A stretch of DNA of 64,000 nucleotides from Paracidovorax cattleyae (lineage in GTDB: Bacteria; Pseudomonadota; Gammaproteobacteria; Burkholderiales; Burkholderiaceae_C): assembly GCF_900104515.1 (NCBI RefSeq), contig NZ_FNJL01000005.1, positions 172,250 to 236,249 on the forward strand, in the 5' to 3' direction. Numbering within the stretch: the first letter of the stretch is position 1; each line of letters opens with the position of its first letter. The position numbers were made by a program, and so were the translations under genes. The notes below the pieces were generated by a model. It was not told the origin of the DNA. It saw nothing but the letters and a program-made list of their open reading frames with translations, and ran no database searches. This document shows, piece by piece, positions 22,149 through 31,471 of the stretch.

Positions 22149-22277
22149 GGCGCGGGGGCGGGAAGCTGGATGGGGAGGCTGCCGGTCTTGCGCCGAGTGT
22201 AGGCAGCGCGCGCCCGGCCCCAGGCTGCGAACAGGCCGGGTTTCACCCCGCTGTTCGGGCCTTGCGCCCGCCCCATG

Positions 22278-22293
22278 TACCAATGCCGGTACA
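22278..22293. promoter_or_regulatory. Inverted repeat in the regulator/EF-hand divergent region
   Basis: GTACC-AATGCC-GGTAC is a 5-bp inverted repeat in the 293-nt region 22149-22441, followed by the related word GTTACCGGC near 22311. It is a candidate binding site for the adjacent OmpR-type regulator. Nothing else gene-like is visible in this region. Confidence 0.3.
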
Positions 22294-22441
22294 AACGGGA
22301 CAAAACGCCGTTACCGGCGACGCCAAGAATCCTGGACAGGCCTGAGAAGCGCCCGGCACCGCGGCCCACGCGACCTCCCTGGCGGAGGTGCGCGGGCTGC
22401 CGGGGTCTCCCATCCACCCAGGAAGAAAGGAAGGAACGACG

Positions 22442-23485
22442 ATGACGACCATCAGCAGTGTCGGCGGCAGCGCGTGGTCCTCCGCGGCAGCCATGCAGCG
22501 GACCCAGCAGCGCCGGGGACCGTCGCCCGAGGACATGCTGTCGAAGCTCGACAGCGACGGCAACGGCAGCGTGAGCGGCACGGAATTGCAGGGATTGCTC
22601 GACAAGGTGGCGAAGAAAGGCGGGGCCGATGGCACCGCGGCCGACGCAGGCGAACTCGTGTCCCGTTATGACAGCGACGGCGACGGCAACCTGAATGCGC
22701 AGGAACTGGGCAAGACCCTGGAGAGCCTGATGCCGCAGCGCTCCACCATGGACTTCGCGCAGACGCGCGGCGCGGGTGCGAGCCCGGGCCAGGCGGGCGA
22801 CGACCTGTTCGGCAAGGTGGATGCGGACGGCGACGGCAGCGTCAGCCAGGCCGAACTGCAGTCGCTGGTGGCGAAAATGTCCGGGGCGTCCGACGGCAGC
22901 ACCTCCGCCACGGACGCGGAAAGCACCGAGCTGTTCAAGAAGCTCGATAGCGACGGCGATGGCCAGCTGTCCGAGGCGGAATTCGATGCCGGCCGGCCGT
23001 CGGACCAGCGTGATTCGCGGGTCGCGGGCGGCATGCCGCCACCGCCCGGGGGCGCTGGCGGGCCGGGCGGACCTGGTGGCCCGGCAGGCGCTGGGTCCAC
23101 CTCGGCCACTTCGGACAGCACCACCTACGACCCGCTGGACACCAACGAAGACGGTACGGTCTCCGCGGCGGAGCGGGCAGCAGGCGCGGCCAGCGGCAAG
23201 GATGCGGTCACCGCGCTGTTCAATGCGATCGATACCGATGGCGACAAGACGCTGAGCAACAGCGAGGCGCAGAGCTTCATCACGCAGCTCGCGGGCCAAT
23301 ATGCCGCAGCCTCTTCTACCGCGGACGCCAGCGGCAGCTCCGGCACGACGTCGAATGCAGCGACCGGGGACGGCCGGCGGCTGGACCTCGCCCGGCTGGC
23401 AGACATGGCGCGGCAGCGGTATGAAGCCGCCGCCGCGGACTGGGCCGGCAGTGGCCGCTCCAGCGCCGTGAGCGCCACCGCCTGA
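22442..23485 (+). CDS. Protein with six EF-hand calcium-binding loops
   Basis: A 347-residue protein with six canonical 12-residue EF-hand loops at residues 37-48, 77-88, 127-138, 169-180, 233-244 and 264-275, for example DSDGDGNLNAQE and DADGDGSVSQAE. Loops 1-4 keep the full Asp/Asn/Glu ligand pattern; loop 5 (DTNEDGTVSAAE) and loop 6 (DTDGDKTLSNSE) are less regular, with Lys replacing the usual Gly in loop 6. A Pro/Gly-rich linker at 199-218 separates loops 4 and 5. There is no classical signal peptide; the N-terminus is Ser/Gly-rich. Similar EF-hand proteins occur in plant-pathogenic Xanthomonas, some proposed as type III effectors, but no PIP box is seen here. A good GGAAGGA site precedes the start. 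Confidence 0.85.
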   Translation: MTTISSVGGSAWSSAAAMQRTQQRRGPSPEDMLSKLDSDGNGSVSGTELQGLLDKVAKKGGADGTAADAGELVSRYDSDGDGNLNAQELGKTLESLMPQRSTMDFAQTRGAGASPGQAGDDLFGKVDADGDGSVSQAELQSLVAKMSGASDGSTSATDAESTELFKKLDSDGDGQLSEAEFDAGRPSDQRDSRVAGGMPPPPGGAGGPGGPGGPAGAGSTSATSDSTTYDPLDTNEDGTVSAAERAAGAASGKDAVTALFNAIDTDGDKTLSNSEAQSFITQLAGQYAAASSTADASGSSGTTSNAATGDGRRLDLARLADMARQRYEAAAADWAGSGRSSAVSATA

Positions 23486-23714
23486 GGCCGGCGAGGCACA
23501 TGCGATCGCCGTACCTCCGCAGTGCTGCGAAGCCCGTCACTGGACGAGCTGCGGAGGCCGGCCCCCTGCGATGCTGCCGGAAAGCTGCCTGCGTGCGGCC
23601 GCGGCGCAGTCCTGTCGAGGGCCGCCGCACCCGTCCTACAGCCCCCTTGCCGCCGCCTGCATAAGGTTGCCCCCATGGTGCGCCACACGGCGCCTGGATA
23701 CGAGGAACTTCACC

Positions 23715-24284
23715 ATGGACCATCTTCTGCAAGGCATGTTCGGCGAGAGATCGCTGGCCAAAGTGACCGGGATCTTCGGCGACAAGCCCCCCGCCGAGGC
23801 CCTGGTCGGCCGGCTGCTGCGGCTGCCGGACATGCGGCCGGGACAGATCCGGCTGCTGGGGCCGCAGGATGCGCGGGCTTCGCGGCGCGATCTGTTCGGC
23901 CGCAGGCCGGAGCCCGGACAGTCCGGACAGTCCGGCATTTTCCGCACGCTGATCCGCTCGCATCTCGGGGCCGGCCTGGCCGGCGCAGTGGCAGGGCTGC
24001 TTTTATATGAGTGGCTGATGCGCTCCGGCCAGCCAATGGTGGCTGCCAGCCCGCTGACGGCATTCATCGCAATCGTGGGCGTCTCCACCGTCCTCGGCCT
24101 GCTGTTCGGCGGGCTGGCATCGCTGCTGCGCCCGGACCATGTGCGGCTCATCAGCCAGGTACGCTCCGCTCTGCGGGCAGGGCACTGGGCCGTGGTGGTT
24201 CACCCGGTGGATTCCTACCAGGCCCAGCTCGCCAGGGACCTGCTGGAAGGCAGCAGTCCCGGAAAGATCGTCTCGCCGCTGTGA
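23715..24284 (+). CDS. Hypothetical membrane protein with two central helices
   Basis: A 189-residue protein of unknown function. Residues 1-75 are soluble and basic, with a QSGQSG spacer; two hydrophobic segments follow (LGAGLAGAVAGLLLYEWL at about 80-97 and LTAFIAIVGVSTVLGLLFGG at about 106-125) with short cytoplasmic flanks; the last 50 residues are soluble, ending in AVVVHPVDSYQAQLARDLLE, which looks like a small alpha/beta domain. A GAGGA site precedes the start. It converges with purN. I do not recognise the family; conservation would show whether the C-terminal domain binds something. Confidence 0.7.
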   Translation: MDHLLQGMFGERSLAKVTGIFGDKPPAEALVGRLLRLPDMRPGQIRLLGPQDARASRRDLFGRRPEPGQSGQSGIFRTLIRSHLGAGLAGAVAGLLLYEWLMRSGQPMVAASPLTAFIAIVGVSTVLGLLFGGLASLLRPDHVRLISQVRSALRAGHWAVVVHPVDSYQAQLARDLLEGSSPGKIVSPL

Positions 24285-24299
24285 ACGGCGCTGGCCCCT

Positions 24300-24884
24300 T
24301 TACCGGCGATCCAGCAGCAGCTGCAGCACGGCCGGCGCGTAGATCGCATGCTCCTGGGCCAGCACCCGCCCGGCCAGGCGCTCGGCCGTATCGCCCGGCA
24401 GCACCGGCACGACGCCCTGGGCCAGGATGGGCCCTGCGTCCAGTTCGGGGGTGACGAGGTGCACGGACGCCCCGGCCACCTTGCAGCCCGCGTCGATGGC
24501 GCGCTGGTGGGTATGCAGGCCGGGAAAGGCCGGCAGCAGCGAAGGGTGGATGTTGACCAGCCGCCCTGCATAGTGCGCCACGAAGCCGGGGGTCAGGATG
24601 CGCATGAAGCCGGCCAGCACCACCAGCGCGGGATCGTGCGCGTCGATCCGCTGCGCGAGCATCTCGTCGAAGGACTCGCGCGAGGCCTGGGCCCGGTGGT
24701 CCACGGCGTCCGTGGCGATGCCCTGCTCCCGCGCCCAGGCGAGGCCGGGCGCATCGGCCTTGTTGCTCAGCACGGCAGCCACCCGCACGCCATGGCGGCC
24801 TGCCCAGTCCTGCATCCGGGCCGTCCGCACGATGGCTGCCATGTTGGAGCCCCCGCCCGAGATCAAAATCACGATGTTCTTCAT
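24300..24884 (-). CDS. purN: Phosphoribosylglycinamide formyltransferase PurN
   Basis: A 194-residue enzyme of purine synthesis that transfers a formyl group from 10-formyl-THF to [22 protein letters not shown] carries the phosphate-binding GGGSN loop; the catalytic Asn-His-Asp set is visible in [22 protein letters not shown] and [16 protein letters not shown]. The ATG at 24884 gives the standard length. It is divergent from the YceH-family gene, with 67 nt between them. Confidence 0.95.
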   Translation of the reverse strand: MKNIVILISGGGSNMAAIVRTARMQDWAGRHGVRVAAVLSNKADAPGLAWAREQGIATDAVDHRAQASRESFDEMLAQRIDAHDPALVVLAGFMRILTPGFVAHYAGRLVNIHPSLLPAFPGLHTHQRAIDAGCKVAGASVHLVTPELDAGPILAQGVVPVLPGDTAERLAGRVLAQEHAIYAPAVLQLLLDRR

Positions 24885-24951
24885 GGGGCGCGGATTATCG
24901 CCGCGTCCGTTCCTCCTCCTTGCGTGCCACGGCGCCATCCGTCCTCTTTCC

Positions 24952-25647
24952 ATGCCCTTCGATCCCCGCCTCCAGCCCCTGACCGCCGCCGAAGCCCGCG
25001 TGCTCGGCACCCTGATGGAAAAGGCCCGCACGGTGCCCGACAGCTATCCATTGACCCTGAACGCCGTGGTGACGGGCTGCAACCAGAAGTCGAGCCGCGA
25101 CCCGGTGACGGCGCTCACCGACGCCGAAGTGCAGGAAGCGCTGGACAGCCTGCGCCGCCGCGCGATGGCGATGGAGATCGGCGGCCAGCGCGCCACCCGC
25201 TGGGAGCACAACTTCACGCGCGCGGTGGGCGTTCCCGACCAGTCCGCGGCCCTGCTGGGTCTGCTGATGCTGCGCGGGCCGCAGACCGCGGGCGAATTGC
25301 GCATCAACGCCGAGCGCTGGCACCGTTTTGCCGATATCTCCTCGGTCGAGGCGTTTCTGGACGAGCTGCAGTCGCGCAGCGAGGAAAAAGGCGGCCCGCT
25401 GGTGGCCCTGCTGCCGCGTGCGCCGGGCGCCCGCGAATCGCGCTGGACGCACCTGCTATGCGGACCCTTGAGCGCAGCCGACATGGCCGCCCAGGCGGCC
25501 CAGGCCGCGGCCCCCGCCTCCCCGCGGGCGGCCGATCCGGCGCTGGCCGAGCGGGTCGCGGCCCTGGAGGCCGAGGTGGCGGCGCTGCGCGGATCGCTGG
25601 CGGCCCTGTGCGACCAGCTCGGGGTGTCGCTCCCCGGACAGCCATAA
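24952..25647 (+). CDS. YceH family protein (DUF480/UPF0502)
   Basis: A 231-residue protein of the DUF480 family, which has two winged-helix units. Hallmarks are [30 protein letters not shown] and [11 protein letters not shown], followed by the second unit [19 protein letters not shown]. The C-terminal 45 residues form an Ala-rich linker and a short coiled coil ([20 protein letters not shown]). The fold suggests nucleic-acid binding but the function is unknown. Divergent from purN. Confidence 0.88.
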   Translation: MPFDPRLQPLTAAEARVLGTLMEKARTVPDSYPLTLNAVVTGCNQKSSRDPVTALTDAEVQEALDSLRRRAMAMEIGGQRATRWEHNFTRAVGVPDQSAALLGLLMLRGPQTAGELRINAERWHRFADISSVEAFLDELQSRSEEKGGPLVALLPRAPGARESRWTHLLCGPLSAADMAAQAAQAAAPASPRAADPALAERVAALEAEVAALRGSLAALCDQLGVSLPGQP

Positions 25648-25714
25648 AAAGCACGACCGTGCTACAAATTGCGGTATCGCGCCGGCCACGTCGGCGTCCA
25701 CACGGAGACAACGC

Positions 25715-26920
25715 ATGGACCTTGCATTCACCCCCGAAGAACAGGCCTTCCGCGAAGAGATTCGCGCGTGGGTCCGCGAGCACCTGCCGGCCGAGACCGC
25801 GCACAAGGTGCACAACGCGCTGCGCCTGACGCGCGACGACCTGCAGGGCTGGGCCAAGATCCTCGGCAAGAAGGGCTGGCTGGGCTTCGGCTGGCCCAGG
25901 CAGTTCGGAGGCCCCGGCTGGACGGCCGTGCAGAAGCACCTGTTCGAGGAAGAGTGTGCGCTGGCCGGCGCGCCACGCATAGTGCCGTTCGGCCCGGTGA
26001 TGGTGGCGCCGGTCATCATGGCGTTCGGCTCGCCCCAGCAGCAGCAGCGCTTCCTGCCCGGCATCGCGAGCGGCGAGGTCTGGTGGAGCCAGGGCTACAG
26101 CGAGCCGGGATCGGGCTCGGACCTGGCCAGCCTCAAGACCCGCGCCGAGCGCCGCGGCGACAAGTACATCGTCAACGGCCAGAAGACCTGGACCACGCTG
26201 GGCCAGTACGGCGACTGGATGTTCAACCTCGTGCGCACCAGCACGGAAGGCAAGCCACAGACCGGCATCAGCTTCCTGCTGCTGGACATGAAGTCGCCCG
26301 GCGTCACGGTGCGGCCGATCAAGCTGCTGGACGGCGAGTGCGAGGTGAACGAAGTCTTTTTCGACAACGTCGAGGTACCCGCCGAGAACCTGATCGGCGA
26401 GGAGAACAAGGGCTGGACCTACGCCAAGCACCTGCTCAGCCACGAACGCACCAACATCGCCGACGTGAACCGCAGCAAGCGCGAGCTGGAACGCCTCAAG
26501 CGCATCGCCAAAACCGAGGGCGTGTGGGACGACCTGCGCTTCCGCGACCAGATCGCGCTGCTGGAGGTGGACATCGTGGCGCTGGAGATGCTGGTGCTGC
26601 GCGTGCTGTCTGCCGAGAAGTCGGGCAGGAACTCGCTGGACATTGCCGGCCTGCTCAAGATCCGCGGCAGCGAAATCCAGCAGCGCTATGCCGAACTGAT
26701 GATGCTGGCTGCCGGCCCCTACGCCCTGCCCTTCATCGAGGAGGCCATGGAAGCGGGCTGGCAGGGCGATGCGGCGATGGGCGCGCTGGGGGGATTCCCG
26801 GTCGGCACAGTGGCGAATGCGCCACTGGCATCGACGTACTTCAACCTGCGCAAGACCACGATTTATGGAGGGAGCAACGAAGTCCAGCGAAACATCGTCG
26901 CTCAGACGGTGCTGGGCTGA
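25715..26920 (+). CDS. Acyl-CoA dehydrogenase, large-subunit type
   Basis: A 401-residue FAD-dependent dehydrogenase with the N-terminal helical domain (MDLAFTPEEQAFREEIRAWV), the flavin-binding QGYSEPGSGSDLASLKTRA, and the C-terminal YGGSNEVQRNIVAQTVLG. It resembles the large subunit of two-component acyl-CoA dehydrogenases such as PimC of pimeloyl-CoA degradation, and a second, smaller dehydrogenase gene follows on the same strand. The pair probably forms a heterotetramer; the substrate is not determined. The 3' end overlaps one arm of an 18-bp inverted repeat (see 26884-26954). Confidence 0.9.
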   Translation: MDLAFTPEEQAFREEIRAWVREHLPAETAHKVHNALRLTRDDLQGWAKILGKKGWLGFGWPRQFGGPGWTAVQKHLFEEECALAGAPRIVPFGPVMVAPVIMAFGSPQQQQRFLPGIASGEVWWSQGYSEPGSGSDLASLKTRAERRGDKYIVNGQKTWTTLGQYGDWMFNLVRTSTEGKPQTGISFLLLDMKSPGVTVRPIKLLDGECEVNEVFFDNVEVPAENLIGEENKGWTYAKHLLSHERTNIADVNRSKRELERLKRIAKTEGVWDDLRFRDQIALLEVDIVALEMLVLRVLSAEKSGRNSLDIAGLLKIRGSEIQQRYAELMMLAAGPYALPFIEEAMEAGWQGDAAMGALGGFPVGTVANAPLASTYFNLRKTTIYGGSNEVQRNIVAQTVLG

Positions 26921-26954
26921 TTTTGCTTCCGGGGGGGCGACGATGTTTCGCTGG
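26884..26954. repeat. Perfect 18-bp inverted repeat around the stop codon
   Basis: CCAGCGAAACATCGTCGC at 26884-26901, inside the end of the dehydrogenase gene, is repeated in exact inverse orientation at 26937-26954 after the stop codon, with 35 nt between. In mRNA this makes a long hairpin with the stop codon in its loop. Confidence 0.9.
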
Positions 26955-26979
26955 CGCGGTAACGCACGGCTCCCCCGGG

Positions 26980-26996
26980 CCCCCTCCGGGAGGGGG
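26980..26996 (+). terminator. Small GC hairpin between the two dehydrogenase genes
   Basis: CCCCCTC, loop CGG, GAGGGGG forms a 7-bp stem followed by only TTCC. It may cause partial termination or stabilise the upstream mRNA end; it is not a full intrinsic terminator. Confidence 0.35.
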
Positions 26997-27070
26997 TTCC
27001 AGCATGAGCTTCGCTGATCTTTGAAGGGGGCGTGCAAGCGCCCTGCTCTGAACCGCTTTTGGAGACAACC

Positions 27071-28186
27071 ATGGATTTCGATTTTTCTGAAGACCAGCAA
27101 TCGTTGCGCGATGCGGTGCGGCGCTGGGTGGACAAGGGCTATGCGTTCGAGCGGCGCCGCGGCATCGTGGCGGCGGGCGGGTTCGACCGTGCGGCGTATG
27201 GCGAACTGGCGGAGCTGGGCCTGGCGGCGCTGACGGTGCCGGAGGCGTACGACGGGCTGGGCCAGGGTGCGGTGGATGCGATGGTGGCCATGGAGGAGCT
27301 GGGGCGCGGCATCGTGCTGGAGCCGCTGGCGCAGACTTTCGTGGCCAGCGGGGTGCTGGCGCAGTGCGCGCCGGAGGCCGTGCAGGCTGCGTGGCTGCCG
27401 CGCATCGCGAGCGGCGAGGCGCTGGTGGTGCTGGCGCACCAGGAGCGCAAGGCGCGCTACCGGCTGGACGTGTGCGAGGCCCAGGCCACCGGTTCGGGCG
27501 ACGGCGCCACGGTGACGGGCACCAAGAGCCTGGTGCCTGCGGGCGACCAGGCCGATGCGTTCCTGGTGCCTGCGCAACACCAGGGCCGCATGGCCCTCTT
27601 CCTGGTCGAGCGCGGCGCGCAGGGCGTGGCCACGCGCGGCTATGTGACGCAGGACGGCAGCCGCGCGGCGGAGGTCCAGTTCGACAACGCGCCGGCCACG
27701 CTGGTCGCGGAAGACGGGCTGGCGGCACTCGAGCTCGCGGTGGACATCGGCATCGCCGCGGCGTGCGCCGAGGCCGTGGGCGTGATGGACCAGACCGTGG
27801 CCCTCACCGTGGACTACATGAACCAGCGCAAGCAGTTCGGCGTGCCGATCGCAAGCTTCCAGGCGCTGCGCCACCGCGTGGCCGACATGAAGATGCAGTT
27901 GGAACTCGCACGCTCGATGAGCTATTACGCCAGCCTGAAGCTGGGTGCGCCGGCCGGGGAGCGCCGCCGTGCCCTGTCGCGCGCCAAGGTGCAGCTCGGG
28001 CAGTCGATGCGCTTCGTGGGCCAGCAGTCCGTGCAGTTGCACGGCGGCATCGGCGTGACCGACGAATACATCGGCAGCCACTACTTCAAGAAGCTCACGC
28101 AGCTGGAGATGACCTGGGGCGACACGCTGCACCACCTGGGCGAGGTGTCGGCGCGCATGCAGGACACGGCGGGCGTGTTCGCCTGA
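27071..28186 (+). CDS. Acyl-CoA dehydrogenase, small-subunit type
   Basis: A 371-residue acyl-CoA dehydrogenase-fold protein starting MDFDFSEDQQSLRDAVRRWV. The C-terminal segment QLHGGIGVTDEYIGSHYFKK matches the family, but the central FAD-contact region is less conserved than in the upstream gene. This agrees with the small subunits (PimD-like) of alpha2beta2 dehydrogenases, where the active site is shared. It lies 150 nt after the large-subunit gene, the space holding two hairpins that may set subunit expression. Substrate not determined. Confidence 0.88.
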   Translation: MDFDFSEDQQSLRDAVRRWVDKGYAFERRRGIVAAGGFDRAAYGELAELGLAALTVPEAYDGLGQGAVDAMVAMEELGRGIVLEPLAQTFVASGVLAQCAPEAVQAAWLPRIASGEALVVLAHQERKARYRLDVCEAQATGSGDGATVTGTKSLVPAGDQADAFLVPAQHQGRMALFLVERGAQGVATRGYVTQDGSRAAEVQFDNAPATLVAEDGLAALELAVDIGIAAACAEAVGVMDQTVALTVDYMNQRKQFGVPIASFQALRHRVADMKMQLELARSMSYYASLKLGAPAGERRRALSRAKVQLGQSMRFVGQQSVQLHGGIGVTDEYIGSHYFKKLTQLEMTWGDTLHHLGEVSARMQDTAGVFA

Positions 28187-28312
28187 CGGGAGCGGCAACG
28201 CGACCGTCTGCGCGCGGTAACACGAACCCCGCGACGGAGGGGTAGGCACAGCGGGCACTCTGTGGTCAAGTGCGCGGTTCATCCGACACGTCACTTGTCA
28301 CGAGGGAGTTCC

Positions 28313-29920
28313 ATGCATCACACGCCATCACCATCCCGCCGCCCGTCCGCATCCGCCCTGCTGCTGGGTGGCGTCATCGCCGCCTGCGCCGCCCCCGCAT
28401 GGGCCCAGACGGCCGAGCCCGAGCCCGGCATGTGGAGCTTCGACGGCGAGCTGGATGGCCGCCCGGGCCGCAGCCTGCACATCGACACCCAGGCCGGCCG
28501 CACCATGGCCGTCTCCTACCTGGGGTACCGCGCCGACGGCTCGTCGTTCTTCCTGCAGGCCGCCGGCAACCGGCCCAACACCTCTTCCACCTTCGACGGC
28601 ACGCTGAACGAGTTCCGCAACGGCCCCGTGATCGGCGGCGGCGCCGGCCAGGGCGAAACCGCAGCCACCGCGGGCCCCGTGAAGATCGTCTTCGACACGC
28701 CCACCACGGGCACCGCCACGCTGCCGGGCGACGTGCCGCGGCGTATTTCGCGCTACCAGTACGAAGACCCTGGCGTGCGGCTCACGCGCGACTCCATCGC
28801 CACCGACACGTTCGCCGCAGTGACGCAAAGCCGGAGAACGCCGCATTGGATCGACGTGAAAATGCAGGATGGCCAGTTCTCCATGCAGATCGAAACCAGT
28901 GCGGAGCGACTGAGCTCCTGCACCTACACCGGCAACGTTCAGCCTGCAGGCTCGGGCGTGTCTTCCGAAGGAACGTATCTGTGCACCTCGCGCGACGGGG
29001 CGCAGGAGACAGGCGCCTACCGCGCAGAGCATTTCATGATGCAGGCCGATGGCATGTTCCGGGGGACCCTGTGGCGCGACGGCGCGTCCACCGACCTGCT
29101 CGGCTACTGCATGGGGGGCGCCGTTTTCATGGACTGGCCCGGGCTTTGCGCCACGGCATGGAATGCTCAGCCGCAACCGGAGCCCGGCATCTGGGGCTTC
29201 GAGGGCGAGGTGAACGGCCGCCCCGGGCGCAGCCTGCAGATCGACACGCAGCAGGGACGGGCCATGGTGGTGACCTATGTGGGCTACCGGCCCGACGGCT
29301 CCTCCCTCTTCCTGCAGGCCGGGGGCGTCCGGGCCGAGGGTGACACCGCATTCACCGGCAACCTGCACGAATACCGCAACGGACCTGTGCTGGGCGGCGG
29401 TACCCGCAGCGGCGAGCAGGCCGCCGACCTGGGCCCGATGCGCATCACCTTCGACTCCACCACCACCGGCACCGTCACCCTGCCCGGTGACACGCCCCGG
29501 CGCATCGTTCGGCTCCAGTACGAGGATCTCACGGCGCGATTCAACCAGACCTACCGCATCCGGTTCGCCGAAGGCTCTACATTGGGGGGCGCACCGTCCC
29601 TGCAGCTCACGTTCCAGGCACGCGACGGGCAGTTCCAGATGGTCCGAAACGGCGGGGACGGCACCCAGGGCTGCACCTACACCGGCAGCTACCGGTTCGC
29701 CGGCCGGAGCCTCGTCAGCCCTTCCGGAACTTACGTGTGCGACGGGTCCGGGGAAACGGGCACCTACAGCAACTACCAGTTCGAAGTGGATGCCGGTGGG
29801 CACATCGTTTTCTACAAGTCCCCGCGCCGGGTCTTTGGCGGCGGTTTCTGCATCCGGCGCGCTGAAGGAGGCGGCTTCCGGCCCTGCAGCACCGAAGAGC
29901 TGAACACGCCGGCCTCCTGA
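28313..29920 (+). CDS. Secreted protein of two tandem homologous modules
   Basis: A 535-residue exported protein. A signal peptide (cleavage after PAWA, residue 31; IAAC at 22-25 is a less likely lipobox) is followed by two copies of the same module, about residues 36-285 and 289-535. Paired landmarks are PEPGMWSFDGELDGRPGRSL and PEPGIWGFEGEVNGRPGRSL, then NEFRNGPVIGGG and HEYRNGPVLGGG, then TATLPGDVPRRISRYQYED and TVTLPGDTPRRIVRLQYED. Conserved cysteines near SCTYTGN and GCTYTGS, and near YLCTS and YVCDG, suggest a disulfide in each module. The composition is beta-rich with many Gly/Thr. I do not recognise a family. It lies alone upstream of the chitinase gene. Confidence 0.8.
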   Translation: MHHTPSPSRRPSASALLLGGVIAACAAPAWAQTAEPEPGMWSFDGELDGRPGRSLHIDTQAGRTMAVSYLGYRADGSSFFLQAAGNRPNTSSTFDGTLNEFRNGPVIGGGAGQGETAATAGPVKIVFDTPTTGTATLPGDVPRRISRYQYEDPGVRLTRDSIATDTFAAVTQSRRTPHWIDVKMQDGQFSMQIETSAERLSSCTYTGNVQPAGSGVSSEGTYLCTSRDGAQETGAYRAEHFMMQADGMFRGTLWRDGASTDLLGYCMGGAVFMDWPGLCATAWNAQPQPEPGIWGFEGEVNGRPGRSLQIDTQQGRAMVVTYVGYRPDGSSLFLQAGGVRAEGDTAFTGNLHEYRNGPVLGGGTRSGEQAADLGPMRITFDSTTTGTVTLPGDTPRRIVRLQYEDLTARFNQTYRIRFAEGSTLGGAPSLQLTFQARDGQFQMVRNGGDGTQGCTYTGSYRFAGRSLVSPSGTYVCDGSGETGTYSNYQFEVDAGGHIVFYKSPRRVFGGGFCIRRAEGGGFRPCSTEELNTPAS

Positions 29921-30099
29921 CGAGGCCTGCAGCCACGGCGCGGGCCGGGTTGCGCATGCCCCGCGGCGTGGTACGCCGCCGTGCCGGGCACTGCGGCATC
30001 CCAAAGCGATACCCTCAGCATTGCATGCATGGCGCCGCATTGACGCGCCGCCTCCCCGGGCCGAGAGTGCGGAGCCCTGCATACCGAGGAGCACCGCAA

Positions 30100-31416
30100 A
30101 TGAGGACACCCTGGACCCGCACCCTGGGCATCGCCTGCCTGGCCATCCTGGCCGCCCCTGCCTGGAGCGACACGGCCGTGTCCGCCCACGCATCGACCAG
30201 CGCCGCAACGCCCGCACGCGAAGTGGTGGGCTACTTCACCTCCTGGGGCATCTACGCCCGGGGCTACACCGCGAAGAGCCTGGCCACCCAGGGCGCCCTG
30301 CCCCGCATCACCACCCTGAACTATGCGTTCGGCAGCGTGGCGCCCGCCAGCGCGGACGGCAGCGGCCCGGTGGGCTGCGGGCTCGGCGATGCGTGGGCCG
30401 ACGTGGAGCGCCCGTGGACGGCCGAGGAAAGCGTGGACGGCACGGCGGTGGACGGCAGCGAGCCGCTGCGCGGCAACTTCCAGCAGCTGCGCGCGCTCAA
30501 GCGCCTGCAGCCCGGGCTGAAGGTGCTGGTTTCGCTGGGCGGCTGGAACGGATCGAAATGGTTCTCCGACGCAGCCCTCACGCCCGCATCGCGCAGCGCG
30601 TTCGTGAAGTCGTGCGTCGATCTCTTCATCCGCGGCCGCACCGGCGGGGAGACTGACGGCGACGGCCCGGCAGCGGGCGTGTTCGACGGCATCGACCTCG
30701 ACTGGGAGCACGTCGCCGCCGAGGCGGCCCCCGGCAACATCGTGCGGCCGGAGGATACGGCGAACTTCACGCTGCTTCTGCAGGAATTCCGCCGGCAGCT
30801 CGACGCGATCGACCCGGCGCTGCGCCTGACCATCGCGGCACCCGCGGGCCCGCAGAACAGCGCGAAGATCGAGCTCGCGGCGGTGGCAAAGACGGTGGAT
30901 TTCATCAACCTGATGGCCTACGACCTGCACGTTTCCTCGGAGCGGCGCACCAACCACCAGGCCGCACTCGCCCCCAGCCCGCGCGACCCCGACCGGGCAC
31001 AGGATCTCTCGGTGGTGGAAGCCGCCGGCCGGTACCTGCAGGCCGGGGTGCCGCGCAGCAAGCTCGTGATCGGGGCACCGCTGTATTCGCAAGGCTGGAG
31101 CGGCGTGGGCCCGGCCGGCAACGGCCTCTACCAGCCGGCCACGGGCCCGGCACAGGGCACCTACGAGGCCGGCGTGGACGATTTCAAGACCGTGCGCGCC
31201 AAGCCCGGCTTCACGCGCCACCGGGACGCGTGGTCGCGCGCGGCCTGGCTCTTCGACGGCAGCACGTTCTGGACCTTCGATGACGAGCAGGTCGTGCGCG
31301 AGAAGGCGCGCATCGTGCGGGCCACGGGCCTGCGCGGCATGATGTTCTGGGAGCTTTCGGGCGATGGCGGCGAGCTGGTGCGGGCGGCCGGAGAGGAGCT
31401 GTCCACGGGCCGCTGA
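30100..31416 (+). CDS. Secreted GH18 chitinase-like glycoside hydrolase
   Basis: A 438-residue exported TIM-barrel enzyme. A signal peptide ends at APAWS (residue 24). The GH18 motifs are VLVSLGGWNGS near residue 146 (SxGG) and FDGIDLDWEH near 194-203, which contains the complete DxxDxDxE with the catalytic Glu. INLMAYDLH and the C-terminal GMMFWELSGDGG complete the sugar-binding barrel. There is no separate chitin-binding domain. It probably hydrolyses chitin or related beta-1,4-GlcNAc polymers outside the cell. A strong terminator follows 55 nt downstream. The in-frame region upstream of 30100 is open but lacks a signal-peptide context. Confidence 0.92.
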   Translation: MRTPWTRTLGIACLAILAAPAWSDTAVSAHASTSAATPAREVVGYFTSWGIYARGYTAKSLATQGALPRITTLNYAFGSVAPASADGSGPVGCGLGDAWADVERPWTAEESVDGTAVDGSEPLRGNFQQLRALKRLQPGLKVLVSLGGWNGSKWFSDAALTPASRSAFVKSCVDLFIRGRTGGETDGDGPAAGVFDGIDLDWEHVAAEAAPGNIVRPEDTANFTLLLQEFRRQLDAIDPALRLTIAAPAGPQNSAKIELAAVAKTVDFINLMAYDLHVSSERRTNHQAALAPSPRDPDRAQDLSVVEAAGRYLQAGVPRSKLVIGAPLYSQGWSGVGPAGNGLYQPATGPAQGTYEAGVDDFKTVRAKPGFTRHRDAWSRAAWLFDGSTFWTFDDEQVVREKARIVRATGLRGMMFWELSGDGGELVRAAGEELSTGR

Positions 31417-31471
31417 AACCCGGGGGACGCGCCGTGGAAGGCGAATCCGGGATAATCCCGCGATTCCCTGC

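Noticed and set aside
22255..22259. Single TTCGG upstream of the EF-hand gene
   Set aside because: No second half-site; HrpX control is not supported.
25304..28294. 996-codon open frame on the minus strand
   Set aside because: Shadow of YceH and the two acyl-CoA dehydrogenase genes.
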